Positions 1 through 7,404 are shown, counted from the first letter of the stretch. The stretch is 64,000 bases of DNA from an uncultured Clostridia bacterium (GCA_944349635.1 CALVNH010000001.1:1-64000), one strand, 5' to 3'. Notes: a model not told the origin generated them from the letters alone. Translations and numbers: made by a program.

Positions 1-107
1 CCTAAGACAACCCCTATCAGTCTATTCCGCCGCATTATTTTATGTCCAGCCCGCCCTCCTCATTCCGCGAGGAAAACCTATTTCAATATTTGTTTTCGTA
101 AATAAAC

Positions 108-140
108 AAAACGCCGACACGCTTGTCGCATCGGCGTTTT
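108..140 (-). terminator. Terminator after mscL
   Basis: A 10-bp stem (108-117 with 131-140) is followed on the minus strand by a T-rich tract. It lies 16 nt past the mscL stop codon and is a conventional intrinsic terminator. Confidence 0.85.
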
Positions 141-155
141 AAGACATCTAACCCG

Positions 156-740
156 TTATTTGCGCTCTTTTGACTTCGATTCTTTCAACAGTTCGATAAT
201 CTCTCGGAGCAGTTTTTCGTAATCGGGAGATTCTTTGCTTTGCTCTCCGTTTGTGTCGGTTGCCGCAACGGCAACTTCCTCAACTGCCGCTTTTGCGTCC
301 GCGGCGGCGTTCTCTCCTCCGTCGGCAACGTCTTCCGCCTCGATACGCTCTTTACCGCGGTCAAGCACCACGGTATTTTTGATTTCCTCTTTCAGCTTGT
401 TCCCCGTCTCTTTTATGCGATTGAATGCTTTGACCAGCAAAAACAGCACCAATGCCGTGATGATGAACGTCACAATCGCACTTATCACCGAGCCCCAATC
501 GAGAATGAGCGCTTCCGTGACCACGTTTCCGTTGGCGTCGATGACAGCCTCTCTAAGGACGGTCTGCAACGCTCCCGTTGCCCCGGACCCGGGAATGGCG
601 TTGATGAGCGGCGTTAAAATGTTTTTCACCAGCGCCGTGATTATGGCGGTGAACGCACTGCCGATAATCATGCCTACGGCAAGGTCCATGACGCTGCCGC
701 GATTTATAAACGCTCTGAATTCCGCCCAAAACTTTTTCAT
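156..740 (-). CDS. mscL: Large-conductance mechanosensitive channel MscL
   Basis: MscL is a homopentameric inner-membrane channel that opens under membrane tension to release solutes during hypo-osmotic shock. The N-terminal amphipathic helix and TM1 (about residues 3-46, with the family pattern GSVMDLAVGMIIGSAF) and TM2 (about 82-104) are clear. The usual C-terminal bundle helix is near residues 172-188. At 194 aa it is longer than the usual 120-150 aa because an acidic, alanine-rich linker (about 130-170) separates TM2 from that helix. The start is set by AGGAGGTG placed 6 nt before the ATG. The gene is monocistronic, with its own promoter upstream and its own terminator downstream. Confidence 0.95.
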   Translation of the reverse strand: MKKFWAEFRAFINRGSVMDLAVGMIIGSAFTAIITALVKNILTPLINAIPGSGATGALQTVLREAVIDANGNVVTEALILDWGSVISAIVTFIITALVLFLLVKAFNRIKETGNKLKEEIKNTVVLDRGKERIEAEDVADGGENAAADAKAAVEEVAVAATDTNGEQSKESPDYEKLLREIIELLKESKSKERK

Positions 741-806
741 TTTCGCACCTCCTGATTATAAGGTTCGAAGCGGCGCCATTTCATCTGCCCGCTCTTTCCG
801 CAATAC

Positions 807-835
807 ATTATATCCGCACAAACACCACAGGTCAA
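807..835 (-). promoter_or_regulatory. mscL promoter
   Basis: On the minus strand TTGACC (830-835), a 17-nt spacer and TATAAT (807-812) form a near-consensus sigma-A promoter about 65 nt upstream of the mscL start. Confidence 0.8.
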
Positions 836-977
836 CAGCCACGACAAAGGCTATTATCCGACATCCGCGCGTCGCATCGTTTCCTTTGCCTTCATTGCCA
901 CGCCGTGGCGGGACAACGGTTCTTACGGACTGTTGCCTTTTCCGCCCGTTCAAGTTCCTTTTCCCACGTTACACGAA

Positions 978-1011
978 TAAAGCGCACAGAACTTGTGTTC
1001 TGTGCGCTTTA
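978..1011. repeat. Perfect 15-bp inverted repeat
   Basis: Arms 978-992 and 997-1011 are perfectly complementary around a 4-nt loop (TTGT). There is no T-run, so it is either a weak terminator or a structural or recombination remnant just outside the AT-rich block. No flanking gene explains it. Confidence 0.6.
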
Positions 1012-1026
1012 CTGGTGCACCACCTC

Positions 1027-1067
1027 AAACGTAAGTTGAACCAATAAGGTTTGACTTACGTTTTTTT
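1027..1067 (+). terminator. Orphan intrinsic terminator
   Basis: A 16-bp stem with G-U pairs (1027-1042 with 1048-1063) runs into seven T residues at 1061-1067. No plus-strand gene precedes it, so it may be the leftover 3' end of a transcription unit cut off by the insertion to its right, or the end of an unannotated short RNA. Confidence 0.6.
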
Positions 1068-1144
1068 ATATAAAAATTGGAATACTTAAAAAACAGTACG
1101 ACCTATATTTATGTGTTCATGAAAAATTGTAAAACAAAAAGAGT

Positions 1145-1645
1145 TTAAAATAGCATAAAATTTGCATTATCTTTTTGATAAAGTGGGTGTACAGGGTTTC
1201 CTTTTAATGTCCGTTTAATACAAAATAAATTACCAACAAAATGCAAATCCTTAATGAGTTTCATTATATCTGTTAAACAGCTTTTTAGATACGGACGTTT
1301 ATTAATCAAATTTCCATATGCAAAAAGAATATCCGCATTGGTAAAAGTTGCCAAAAGGTTTTGAATTTGAATTATATTCTCACTATGAAATTGTTCATTA
1401 CAAATTATATGCAAATTATTCGGATTAGTCGCACGCTGCGGGTATACATTTATCATAACCCAATTTGCGTAATTATGATTTATTGAAATTGATTTAACCT
1501 TTGATAAAGTAGGGTCAAGATGATTAGGTGTAGCCGTACTTGGATTTATACCTACACATATCAAAGTTTTTTCATTAATGGTATTATATTCGCCAAGCGT
1601 AAAACGAGCAGTATTATCTGCATTATTTTTATATATCCAATTCAT
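1145..1645 (-). CDS. DUF1643 family protein
   Basis: This 166-aa protein matches the DUF1643 pattern: an early GINPSTA motif (about residues 33-39), a DPTLSK segment, WVMINVYPQRAT (about 62-73) and a GN-containing segment near the end of the fold. The molecular function of DUF1643 is not established; members occur often in phages and mobile DNA. It lies 13 nt downstream of the CoiA-like gene on the same strand and is probably co-transcribed. The ribosome site is weak (AGGAAT). Base composition is very AT-rich, unlike the host genes, which points to horizontal transfer. Confidence 0.75.
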   Translation of the reverse strand: MNWIYKNNADNTARFTLGEYNTINEKTLICVGINPSTATPNHLDPTLSKVKSISINHNYANWVMINVYPQRATNPNNLHIICNEQFHSENIIQIQNLLATFTNADILFAYGNLINKRPYLKSCLTDIMKLIKDLHFVGNLFCIKRTLKGNPVHPLYQKDNANFMLF

Positions 1646-1658
1646 AATTTATGTATTC

Positions 1659-2471
1659 CTATAAATGCCACCTACGACCAATTCGATTTCTTGTCACGTA
1701 AACAGTTTTTTGAGGCTTTCGTTGTCCTTGTTCAATATGCAACTTAGTACGTTTAATAATATCAGAAACAGATAAAATATTATCATTTAATTCAATACCG
1801 TATTCTTTTAGAAAATTATTTGGTAAAATATAATAAGGTATTGTTGGATAAAAAGTAAAATCTTTAGGCGATATTTTGGTGAGTAGTAACATAATATCAA
1901 ATTCTTGATTGGAATATTGGCTGTTTGATACACATGTTTTATATTGTAAATATACTGTAACTTGTGGCGGTATTTGTATTGCAAATTGTTGTTTAGGTCT
2001 TTTCCAACACAAATCATCGTTCCTGCACTTCATAGGGTCTATAGAATCTTCAATACTATTTTTAATTTTATCAGTTGCATCGAAAACCCATACTACTTGA
2101 TACCCACAAGAAAGATAAAAATCATTCCTTTTAACAATTTCTTCCCCTGTAATCGGACTATGTTGAAATTCAATAACTGTATTATTTATACAAACATCTG
2201 CTCTATGTTTGACTCCGTTTTTCTCAATTATAACTTCTCTATATTGTTCAGGAAATTGTTTTTGCCAAGACAAATGCCATTCGCTCATGTCGTGAGTCCA
2301 ATCGTCATAACAAACAGTTCCACGCTTATGGGCAAAATGAGTTTTTACAGCAAAAGAATTTGCAGCGCGAATTATAAGAGGTTCACCACAAATTGGGCAA
2401 AAATATTCATCATTTTTTATTGCATTTTCTATGGATATTCTTTCGCCGTTTGAATTTAAAGCGATAAACAT
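1659..2471 (-). CDS. CoiA-like nuclease-domain protein
   Basis: The 270-aa product resembles the competence CoiA family. It has an N-terminal zinc-finger-like segment (CPIC at residues 25-28, then HFAH near 45-48). A helical part follows, then a PD-(D/E)xK-like nuclease core: Asp92 in RADVC and Glu101/Gln103 in IEFQHS. In CoiA the homologous region is predicted to act on DNA during transformation. Here the AT-rich composition and the position inside a mobile block make a role in element maintenance or defence equally possible. It has its own promoter and leads a two-gene unit with the DUF1643 gene. The C-terminal third matches nothing I recognise. Confidence 0.7.
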   Translation of the reverse strand: MFIALNSNGERISIENAIKNDEYFCPICGEPLIIRAANSFAVKTHFAHKRGTVCYDDWTHDMSEWHLSWQKQFPEQYREVIIEKNGVKHRADVCINNTVIEFQHSPITGEEIVKRNDFYLSCGYQVVWVFDATDKIKNSIEDSIDPMKCRNDDLCWKRPKQQFAIQIPPQVTVYLQYKTCVSNSQYSNQEFDIMLLLTKISPKDFTFYPTIPYYILPNNFLKEYGIELNDNILSVSDIIKRTKLHIEQGQRKPQKTVYVTRNRIGRRWHL

Positions 2472-2502
2472 TAATTTACTCCGTGCATAATAAATTTTCT
2501 AT

Positions 2503-2530
2503 ATTATATCATAAATCATAAAAAATTCAA
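2503..2530 (-). promoter_or_regulatory. Promoter of the CoiA-like/DUF1643 unit
   Basis: On the minus strand TTGAAT (2525-2530), a 16-nt spacer and TATAAT (2503-2508) lie about 30 nt before the CoiA-like start codon. Confidence 0.65.
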
Positions 2531-2570
2531 ACAGGGTTTAATTGAATTAAAAAAACTTTAAATGGCACTA

Positions 2571-2629
2571 TGGCGGGTGCTTGAATAAACGAGCGGCTCG
2601 GCTACGCCTCGCCGTTCAAGCACCCGCCA
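2571..2629. repeat. 15-bp perfect inverted repeat with structured loop
   Basis: Arms 2571-2585 and 2615-2629 pair perfectly around a 29-nt GC-rich loop that can itself fold. It marks the change from the AT-rich cassette to the replication module. It may be a single-strand origin or an element-internal recombination or termination signal. Confidence 0.7.
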
Positions 2630-2645
2630 CAAACAACGAAATAAA

Positions 2646-2745
2646 AAACGAAACTCAAATGCACACGGCAACGGGCGATCGCCGCTAAACCGCTTGGCGA
2701 TCCGCCCTTATGCTCCGTGCGTCAGTATTTGAGTTTTAACGTCTT
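2646..2745. repeat. Origin-like extended hairpin
   Basis: Nested arms pair over about 90 nt: 2651-2660 with 2727-2736 (10 bp), a CACGG/CCGTG step, then 2673-2683 with 2696-2707 (one bulge) around a 12-nt loop. A large imperfect cruciform upstream of an HUH initiator is the typical form of a rolling-circle double-strand origin. No nick site can be assigned by eye. Confidence 0.6.
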
Positions 2746-2810
2746 TTTGTATGCCGTCGGTATTTGTTTATCGGCGGCGTTTTTCGTTGGTTACTTACAA
2801 CAGAGTGGCG

Positions 2811-2858
2811 GAAAAGTATCCGTAAACTGTCGGTTTAGATACGGAAAAGGATACTTTC
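2811..2858. repeat. Alternative hairpins upstream of the small ORF
   Basis: Arms 2813-2821 and 2849-2857 pair (9 bp). A competing inner pairing uses 2819-2824 with 2840-2845. The two folds exclude each other, which suggests a switchable structure in the leader or origin region. Confidence 0.5.
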
Positions 2859-3074
2859 ACCTACTCACGCTTTGAACAAAAAATTGTGTATAATTTTGAG
2901 TATCGGAACTTTCCGCTCGGGAAGTCAGATTGCGGCTTAGAAAGGAACAATCGGCTATATTGTAAAAGTTATATGAAATTTAATTATCAGGGGGTTGATT
3001 TTTGCCGTTTTCGAGCCTATATATTGAGGGGTATTTTTTTGCCGCTCAAAAATAAACGAAAAGGAGGTGTAAAA

Positions 3075-3212
3075 ATGCTGAAAACAGAACTCGAAATTGT
3101 TACAGTCAGAACGCCGGATATTGCGATGTTATCCGAAAACGAACAACGGATTTTCTTTGAAACGATATTTGAAAGAGTTTTGGAATTAGCAAAAGAAAGA
3201 AAAGAAATGTAA
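3075..3212 (+). CDS. 45-aa element-encoded small protein
   Basis: A 45-residue ORF starts at an ATG preceded by a very strong ribosome site (AAAGGAGGTG, 5-nt gap), which is why this start is preferred over a longer reading frame from 2886. The product is acidic at first, then a helix (about residues 21-43: ENEQRIFFETIF followed by a Lys/Glu-rich end). I do not recognise the family. Its place just upstream of the rep gene suggests a copy-control, transcriptional or accessory replication role, but that is only positional inference. Confidence 0.6.
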   Translation: MLKTELEIVTVRTPDIAMLSENEQRIFFETIFERVLELAKERKEM

Positions 3213-3518
3213 AGTAATGAAATAAATTGTAAAGTAACGTATTGTGGTTGAAACGGAAATGGAATGAAATGTGTCGGGGTGCAACGTACTACGCCGCCCT
3301 ATGAAATAGATAACCGAATAAAGACCGAAACGAATTAAAAGAAAAGAAACCAACAGTAAAGAAAAATAAAAGAGTCAAAAAGCAGGCGTTTAAGATTTCC
3401 GAAAAGTAGTGGGAACACGCCGTAAAGCAAAGGGCAAGATATGAAACAGGAAAAGACTTGTTTTGTATTTTGTCCTTTTTCTTTTTACCAAAATACAAAC
3501 TACAAGGAGAACAAAAAA
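3213..3518. other. Leader between small ORF and rep
   Basis: About 300 nt without a convincing gene. An in-frame ATG at 3441 would add 26 residues to Rep but lacks a good ribosome site. Nothing else stands out. Confidence 0.4.
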
Positions 3519-4403
3519 ATGGCATATCAAGATAGCAAAGTATATTTCGACGGCGGTCATTATATCGCCGTCCCGAAAGAGAATTTTCCGAGCCGCAAAG
3601 GTCGGAATATTCCAAAGAAAAACAGTCCGCAGACGGATACGAAAAAAATCAAGTTTGAAACAGCGTATGCGGAAAGTCAGGCATTGCCCAAACGTGAGCG
3701 AAAGCAGTACATTGCGGAACAACTAAAAGACGAATTTGCCACCGCAGAACAGACAAAGGAATACGTCAAACAGCAGACCGAACGCAAAAGAAACAATGCT
3801 TGCAAGCGTTATACAAGGCTATGGCGCAAAGTATATTTGCAAGGCACTTGGAATTTTTTTGTAACTTTTACTTACGATAACGAAAAGCACACGGAGCAAA
3901 ACTTTCAAAAGACGCTACGCAATACCCTGAAACACCTTGTGAGCCGTAAAGGTTGGAAGTACATAGGCGTATGGGAGCGTTCATCAAGCGAGCGATTACA
4001 TTTTCACGGGATATTCTATATCCCCGAAAACGCTATGGTGGGAGAACTGAAACAAGTCAGCGATTACAGCACCAAACAACACCGTATGCAGACGACATAC
4101 CAAAACACACGTTTTTCGGAGCAATTCGGCAGAAACGATTTCAAAGAAATAGACAAAAACGAAATTGTGCAATCTGTCCGTTATTTACTCAAATACATAG
4201 AAAAGAGCGGCGAAAAGTTGGTATACGGCGGAGATTTGCCGACCTATTTCAAGTCGGACATTATGGACGAAGATGTTGCTTGCTCTATCGGAGTGGACGA
4301 CAGAAAAAAGTTATTATTCGACAATTTCAACTGTTGGGACGAGGGTTGCCTTATCGGTAAAGTCAGTCCCGAAACCATATCACAGTTGCGTAAATGCAAC
4401 TAA
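3519..4403 (+). CDS. HUH-type rolling-circle replication initiator
   Basis: The 294-aa product carries the three hallmarks of HUH endonucleases: motif 1 FFVTFTYD (residues 113-120), the metal-binding HUH motif HFHG (His161 and His163), and a tyrosine motif RYLLKYIEK with Tyr222 and Tyr226. Such enzymes nick one strand at the origin and become covalently linked to the 5' end. The layout resembles the phage/plasmid replication-associated (G2P-like) group rather than a conjugative relaxase, although relaxase activity cannot be excluded. The start at 3519 has AAGGAG upstream. No helicase domain is present. It lies between origin-like hairpins and a serine recombinase. Confidence 0.8.
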   Translation: MAYQDSKVYFDGGHYIAVPKENFPSRKGRNIPKKNSPQTDTKKIKFETAYAESQALPKRERKQYIAEQLKDEFATAEQTKEYVKQQTERKRNNACKRYTRLWRKVYLQGTWNFFVTFTYDNEKHTEQNFQKTLRNTLKHLVSRKGWKYIGVWERSSSERLHFHGIFYIPENAMVGELKQVSDYSTKQHRMQTTYQNTRFSEQFGRNDFKEIDKNEIVQSVRYLLKYIEKSGEKLVYGGDLPTYFKSDIMDEDVACSIGVDDRKKLLFDNFNCWDEGCLIGKVSPETISQLRKCN

Positions 4404-4594
4404 ATCATTTTGTCTTTCGGCTTGCGGAGCGTAAACGAAACCGCCCTTTTTCTGCAAGGGTAAAGTGCATTGCGTATCGCACCCCTTGCAGAAAAGGAAA
4501 ATGCGGTATAAGAAAGAAACCATACAATGCGTTTTCGTTTGATCGCCCCTTGTCGAAAGACAAAAAATTCATTTTCAAAGGAGATTAACCAATT

Positions 4595-6100
4595 ATGAAA
4601 ACAGCAGTCATTTATGCCCGATACAGTTCGGACAGCCAAACAGAACAAAGCATTGAGGGACTGTTGCGTGTTTGCGAAGAATACGCACAGAAGAATAACA
4701 TTCTTATTCTCAACACCTATATTGACCGTGCAATGACGGGAACGAACGATAACCGTCCCGATTTTCAGCGTATGATAAAAGACAGCAGTCGTAAAGAATG
4801 GAATTACGTGCTTGTTTATAAGTTAGACCGTTTCAGCCGTAATAAGTATGAAACCGCCATTCATAAAAAGACGTTAAAAGATAACGGCGTAAAAGTACTG
4901 TCTGCAATGGAAAACATTCCCGACACGCCCGAAGGCATTATTCTTGAAAGTCTTTTGGAAGGAATGAACGTCTATTATTCCGCAGAACTTTCCCAAAAGG
5001 TAAAACGTGGTATGCGTGAAACACGTCTGAAAGGCTTCTATCAAGGCGGCGGATTGCCTTACGGATATAAAGTCATTGACCGAAAAGTCGTAATAGATGA
5101 AACTAAAACCGAAACGGTGCGCTTCATGTATGACAGTTATTCAAAGGGCGTTACAGTAAAGACAATGATTGCAGAACTTACGGCAAAAGGTATTCTATAT
5201 AAAGGCAAGCCCTTTGCTCCTAATACCGTTTACGGAATACTCGGAAACGAAAAATATTCAGGTTCATACAGAAAAGACGATGAAATTATAGACAATATCT
5301 ATCCGCAACTTATACCTACCGATACATATCAAAAAGTCCGTGAAAAAGCAGAAAAAAACAAATTCGGAAAACGCAGCATAAAAACAGTATATTTACTTCG
5401 CCACAAAGTAAAATGCGGATATTGCGGCAGACCGATAAGCGCAGAAACAGGAACGGCACGCAACGGAGAAGTAAAGCGGTACTATAAGTGTATCGGACGA
5501 AAGAAAGATAACAACGGCTGTATCAAAACACAGATACCAAAAGAATTTTTGGAAGATTTTGTAAGCAATGTAATCATAGAAAAATTGATTGATACGCAGA
5601 ATATTCATACTATCATAGCCGAGATTATGCGGCGACAGAATCTCAATGAAAACGGCAATCTGAAAATGCTTTCCAATGAAAAGAGCCGTATAGACAGAGC
5701 GTTAGACAATCTTGTGACGGCGATTGAAAACGGCATTACTTCCAATACTACGAATAAGCGTTTACACGACCTTGAAAAACAGCAGGAAGAATTAGAAAGA
5801 CAAATACTCATAGAACGCAGTAAAACCGCTGTAAAACTTAATGAGAGCGATATAAGGCAATATTATGAGCAAGCGTTACGTTTAGAAATGCCAATGCTGA
5901 TAAACTTTCTTGTAAAGGAAATCGTATTATATAACGATAAAATAGAAATCTATTTCAATACCCCGATAAAGACAAGTCCCGATGACGAAAGCCGTCGGGG
6001 CTTTTTATTTTACTCCGATTATGGCAACTTACATTACAGAATACAAAACAAACAGGAACTGCAAAACCGTCAAATGATAATAGAGATGTATATTGCATAA
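4595..6100 (+). CDS. Large serine recombinase
   Basis: This 501-aa site-specific integrase has a resolvase-type catalytic domain (about 1-145: YARYSSD with the nucleophile at Ser11, and LDRFSRNK), a recombinase domain (about 150-260) and a zinc ribbon (Cys274, Cys277, Cys299, Cys309). A coiled-coil region (about 350-420) and a variable C-terminus follow. It would integrate and excise circular DNA between attP and attB. An AAAGGAG ribosome site precedes the ATG. The frame runs through a terminator-like hairpin about 100 nt before the stop, near a DDESRRGFLFY segment. It is intact, so the element may be active or recently acquired. Confidence 0.93.
   Translation: MKTAVIYARYSSDSQTEQSIEGLLRVCEEYAQKNNILILNTYIDRAMTGTNDNRPDFQRMIKDSSRKEWNYVLVYKLDRFSRNKYETAIHKKTLKDNGVKVLSAMENIPDTPEGIILESLLEGMNVYYSAELSQKVKRGMRETRLKGFYQGGGLPYGYKVIDRKVVIDETKTETVRFMYDSYSKGVTVKTMIAELTAKGILYKGKPFAPNTVYGILGNEKYSGSYRKDDEIIDNIYPQLIPTDTYQKVREKAEKNKFGKRSIKTVYLLRHKVKCGYCGRPISAETGTARNGEVKRYYKCIGRKKDNNGCIKTQIPKEFLEDFVSNVIIEKLIDTQNIHTIIAEIMRRQNLNENGNLKMLSNEKSRIDRALDNLVTAIENGITSNTTNKRLHDLEKQQEELERQILIERSKTAVKLNESDIRQYYEQALRLEMPMLINFLVKEIVLYNDKIEIYFNTPIKTSPDDESRRGFLFYSDYGNLHYRIQNKQELQNRQMIIEMYIA
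5976..6006 (+). terminator. Terminator-like hairpin inside the recombinase frame
   Basis: Arms 5976-5986 and 5991-6001 pair around a GAAA loop, with one mismatch and two G-U pairs, and are followed by TTTTTATTTT. It sits inside the coding sequence, so it may reduce full-length recombinase mRNA or be the remnant of an older gene end. Confidence 0.55.
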
Positions 6101-6133
6101 GAAAATAACGCAACGGCTATTTATTCCACGTTA

Positions 6134-6269
6134 CTCTTGACGCGAGCCTCTCTCGGAGCGTGTATATAGGCAAATACGGGCGAAACACAACAACCCGACT
6201 GATTGAGCCAGTCGGGTTTTGGTTTGCCTTTGGCACGACAGCCTAACACGCTCCGACTCACGTCAAGAG
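6134..6269. repeat. Multi-stem folded right end of the element
   Basis: Nested arms span 136 nt: 6134-6142 with 6261-6269 (9 bp), 6154-6163 with 6246-6255 (10 bp), 6167-6171 with 6241-6245 (or 6168-6174 with 6223-6229), and a central 6192-6200/6210-6218 hairpin. The whole could be a single-strand origin, a folded recombination site or a structured RNA. Confidence 0.65.
6192..6220 (+). terminator. Terminator after the recombinase gene
   Basis: A 9-bp stem (6192-6200 with 6210-6218) ends in TTTT. It forms the centre of the larger fold at 6134-6269. Confidence 0.6.
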
Positions 6270-6324
6270 CCTTTCGCGGCATAAACCGCCGTTGCTATCT
6301 GATACGAACAGTTCGGCGCATAGA

Positions 6325-6371
6325 AAAAAGCCTAAATCAACCCCTTTCTTTTATGGTTCAATTTAGACTTT
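6325..6371 (-). terminator. tRNA-Leu terminator
   Basis: On the minus strand an 11-bp stem (6328-6338 with 6360-6370, with G-U pairs) ends in a run of T residues just past the tRNA 3' end. Confidence 0.75.
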
Positions 6372-6374
6372 TGT

Positions 6375-6462
6375 TGGTGCGCGGGACGGGACTTGAACCC
6401 ACATGAACGTATTGTTCACTAGAACCTGAATCTAGCGCGTCTGCCAATTTCGCCACCCACGC
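6375..6462 (-). tRNA. tRNA-Leu (anticodon CAG)
   Basis: The minus strand folds as a class II tRNA. The acceptor GCGTGGG pairs with CCCGCGC, the anticodon arm CTAGA/TCTAG carries loop TTCAGGT (anticodon CAG), and a 5-bp long variable arm (TGAAC/GTTCA) precedes the T-arm with GGTTCAAG. The 3' CCA is encoded. The tRNA is intact and its 3' end points toward the mobile block, a common integration position. Confidence 0.95.
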
Positions 6463-6490
6463 AAACGCAAGCATTTCCGCTTGCTTTTGC

Positions 6491-6519
6491 ATTATATGCC
6501 AACTGTGCCTTTTAGTCAA
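6491..6519 (-). promoter_or_regulatory. tRNA-Leu promoter
   Basis: TTGACT (6514-6519), a 17-nt spacer and TATAAT (6491-6496) on the minus strand lie about 30 nt before the tRNA. Confidence 0.85.
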
Positions 6520-6533
6520 ACGATTTTCGTCAA

Positions 6534-7340
6534 CTAGCCGTTACAATTCTGTTCGACCTTCTTCTGCGCCACAAAATTGTCCAGTTTGCGCTTTTCAAGC
6601 CACCAGTACACGCTGCGAACGGGCGGACAAATTGCAAACAGCACCTGCGCGAAAGAGAACAGTTTGCAGGGATTGACATATTTGCGTTTTCTTTCTATAC
6701 CCTTAACCATTGCTTTCGCCACGTGTGCGGGCTTCTGAACGGGGAAAGGTTTTTGAGTGATGACTTTATTCTGTCCTTCCACTGCCGCTTTGAAAAAATT
6801 GGTATCGGTTGCCACGGGATAGAGGCATGTCATTTTGATGTTGTCGGGCATTTCGGTACGGAGAGCCTGCTGGAAGCCCTGAACGGCGAATTTGGACGCA
6901 CTGTACAAGGCGTAGCCGGGCATGCCCATTTTGCCGATGGCGGAAACCGTCACGGCGAATTGTCCCTCTTTGCCCGCGAGGTATTCTCTGTATTTTTGAT
7001 AAGAATATATGGGCGAAAAAACGTTGGTCTCGAAAATCTTGCTTATTCTGTTCCAGTCAACGTAATCGAACTGCTCGTAATAGGGGAAACCGGCGTTGGC
7101 ATAGAAGATGTCGATGCCGCCCATGCGTTCCAGCGCGGTGGCGAAAATCGCGTCGACTCCCTGCGCGGAAGAAACGTCGCATACCATGGGTATGACTTTG
7201 TTTCTGTCGAATTTCTCGATGTTGTCGGTGTGCAGGTCGACGGCAAGAATTTTGTTGTCGCCCACGGCAAGCAGTTTGAGAGTCTCCAAACCTATGCCGC
7301 TGTTTGCTCCTGTGAGAACGATTTTTTTACCGGTAATCAT
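6534..7340 (-). CDS. Short-chain dehydrogenase/reductase
   Basis: A 268-aa classical SDR oxidoreductase. It has the nucleotide-binding TGANSGIG motif (residues 10-17), NAG (82-84), catalytic Ser133 and the YxxxK pair Tyr146/Lys150. An acidic Asp near residue 35 after the second strand suggests NAD(H) preference. The C-terminal about 60 residues are hydrophobic and basic, as in membrane-associated SDRs acting on lipids or sterol-like substrates; the substrate is unknown. The start is fixed by AGGAGAGG upstream. It lies downstream of coaE on the same strand with a 64-nt gap, so co-transcription is possible. Confidence 0.88.
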   Translation of the reverse strand: MITGKKIVLTGANSGIGLETLKLLAVGDNKILAVDLHTDNIEKFDRNKVIPMVCDVSSAQGVDAIFATALERMGGIDIFYANAGFPYYEQFDYVDWNRISKIFETNVFSPIYSYQKYREYLAGKEGQFAVTVSAIGKMGMPGYALYSASKFAVQGFQQALRTEMPDNIKMTCLYPVATDTNFFKAAVEGQNKVITQKPFPVQKPAHVAKAMVKGIERKRKYVNPCKLFSFAQVLFAICPPVRSVYWWLEKRKLDNFVAQKKVEQNCNG

Positions 7341-7404
7341 AACCTTCCTCTCCTGATGTGTTTTTTGCCATGCAATGTGTTTTTACGGTATCTAAGCCCG
7401 CGAA

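Larger units (their letters stand above)
836..1144. other. Intergenic stretch, host/element junction
   Basis: No convincing gene is visible. The stretch holds a long perfect hairpin (978-1011) and a plus-strand terminator-like hairpin (1027-1067). Directly after the latter, from about 1068, base composition falls sharply to AT-rich, so the left boundary of the foreign block is probably here. Confidence 0.5.
1070..6320. mobile_element. Putative integrated rolling-circle element with serine recombinase
   Basis: The block stands out by low GC: roughly 30% at 1.07-2.56 kb and roughly 40% at 3.2-6.1 kb, against mid-50s around it. It holds an HUH replication initiator (3519-4403), a large serine recombinase (4595-6100), three hairpin systems at 2571-2857 that resemble replication origins, and a complex folded region at 6134-6269. 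The right side abuts the 3' end of tRNA-Leu. A CoiA-like/DUF1643 gene pair rides at the left. Boundaries are set from composition only, because I found no flanking direct repeat. It could also be two adjacent insertions. Confidence 0.65.

Noticed and set aside
756..953. Short minus-strand frame upstream of mscL
   Set aside because: No ribosome site, no motif and an Arg-rich product; it covers the mscL promoter and leader.
2886..3074. Longer N-terminal version of the 45-aa element protein
   Set aside because: The upstream part lacks a ribosome site and runs through leader sequence, whereas a very strong site stands directly before the ATG at 3075.
1027..6371. Similarity between the terminators on both sides of the mobile block (shared TTGAACC-ATAA loop)
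   Set aside because: The likeness is short, in opposite orientation and located in terminator loops; it may reflect a common host terminator style and is too weak to be called terminal inverted repeats.
1011..6385. Direct repeat that would define attachment sites, for example TGGTGC at about 1013 and 6376
   Set aside because: Only six bases match and the tRNA-Leu 3' end is not duplicated at the left side, so this is not a credible att duplication.
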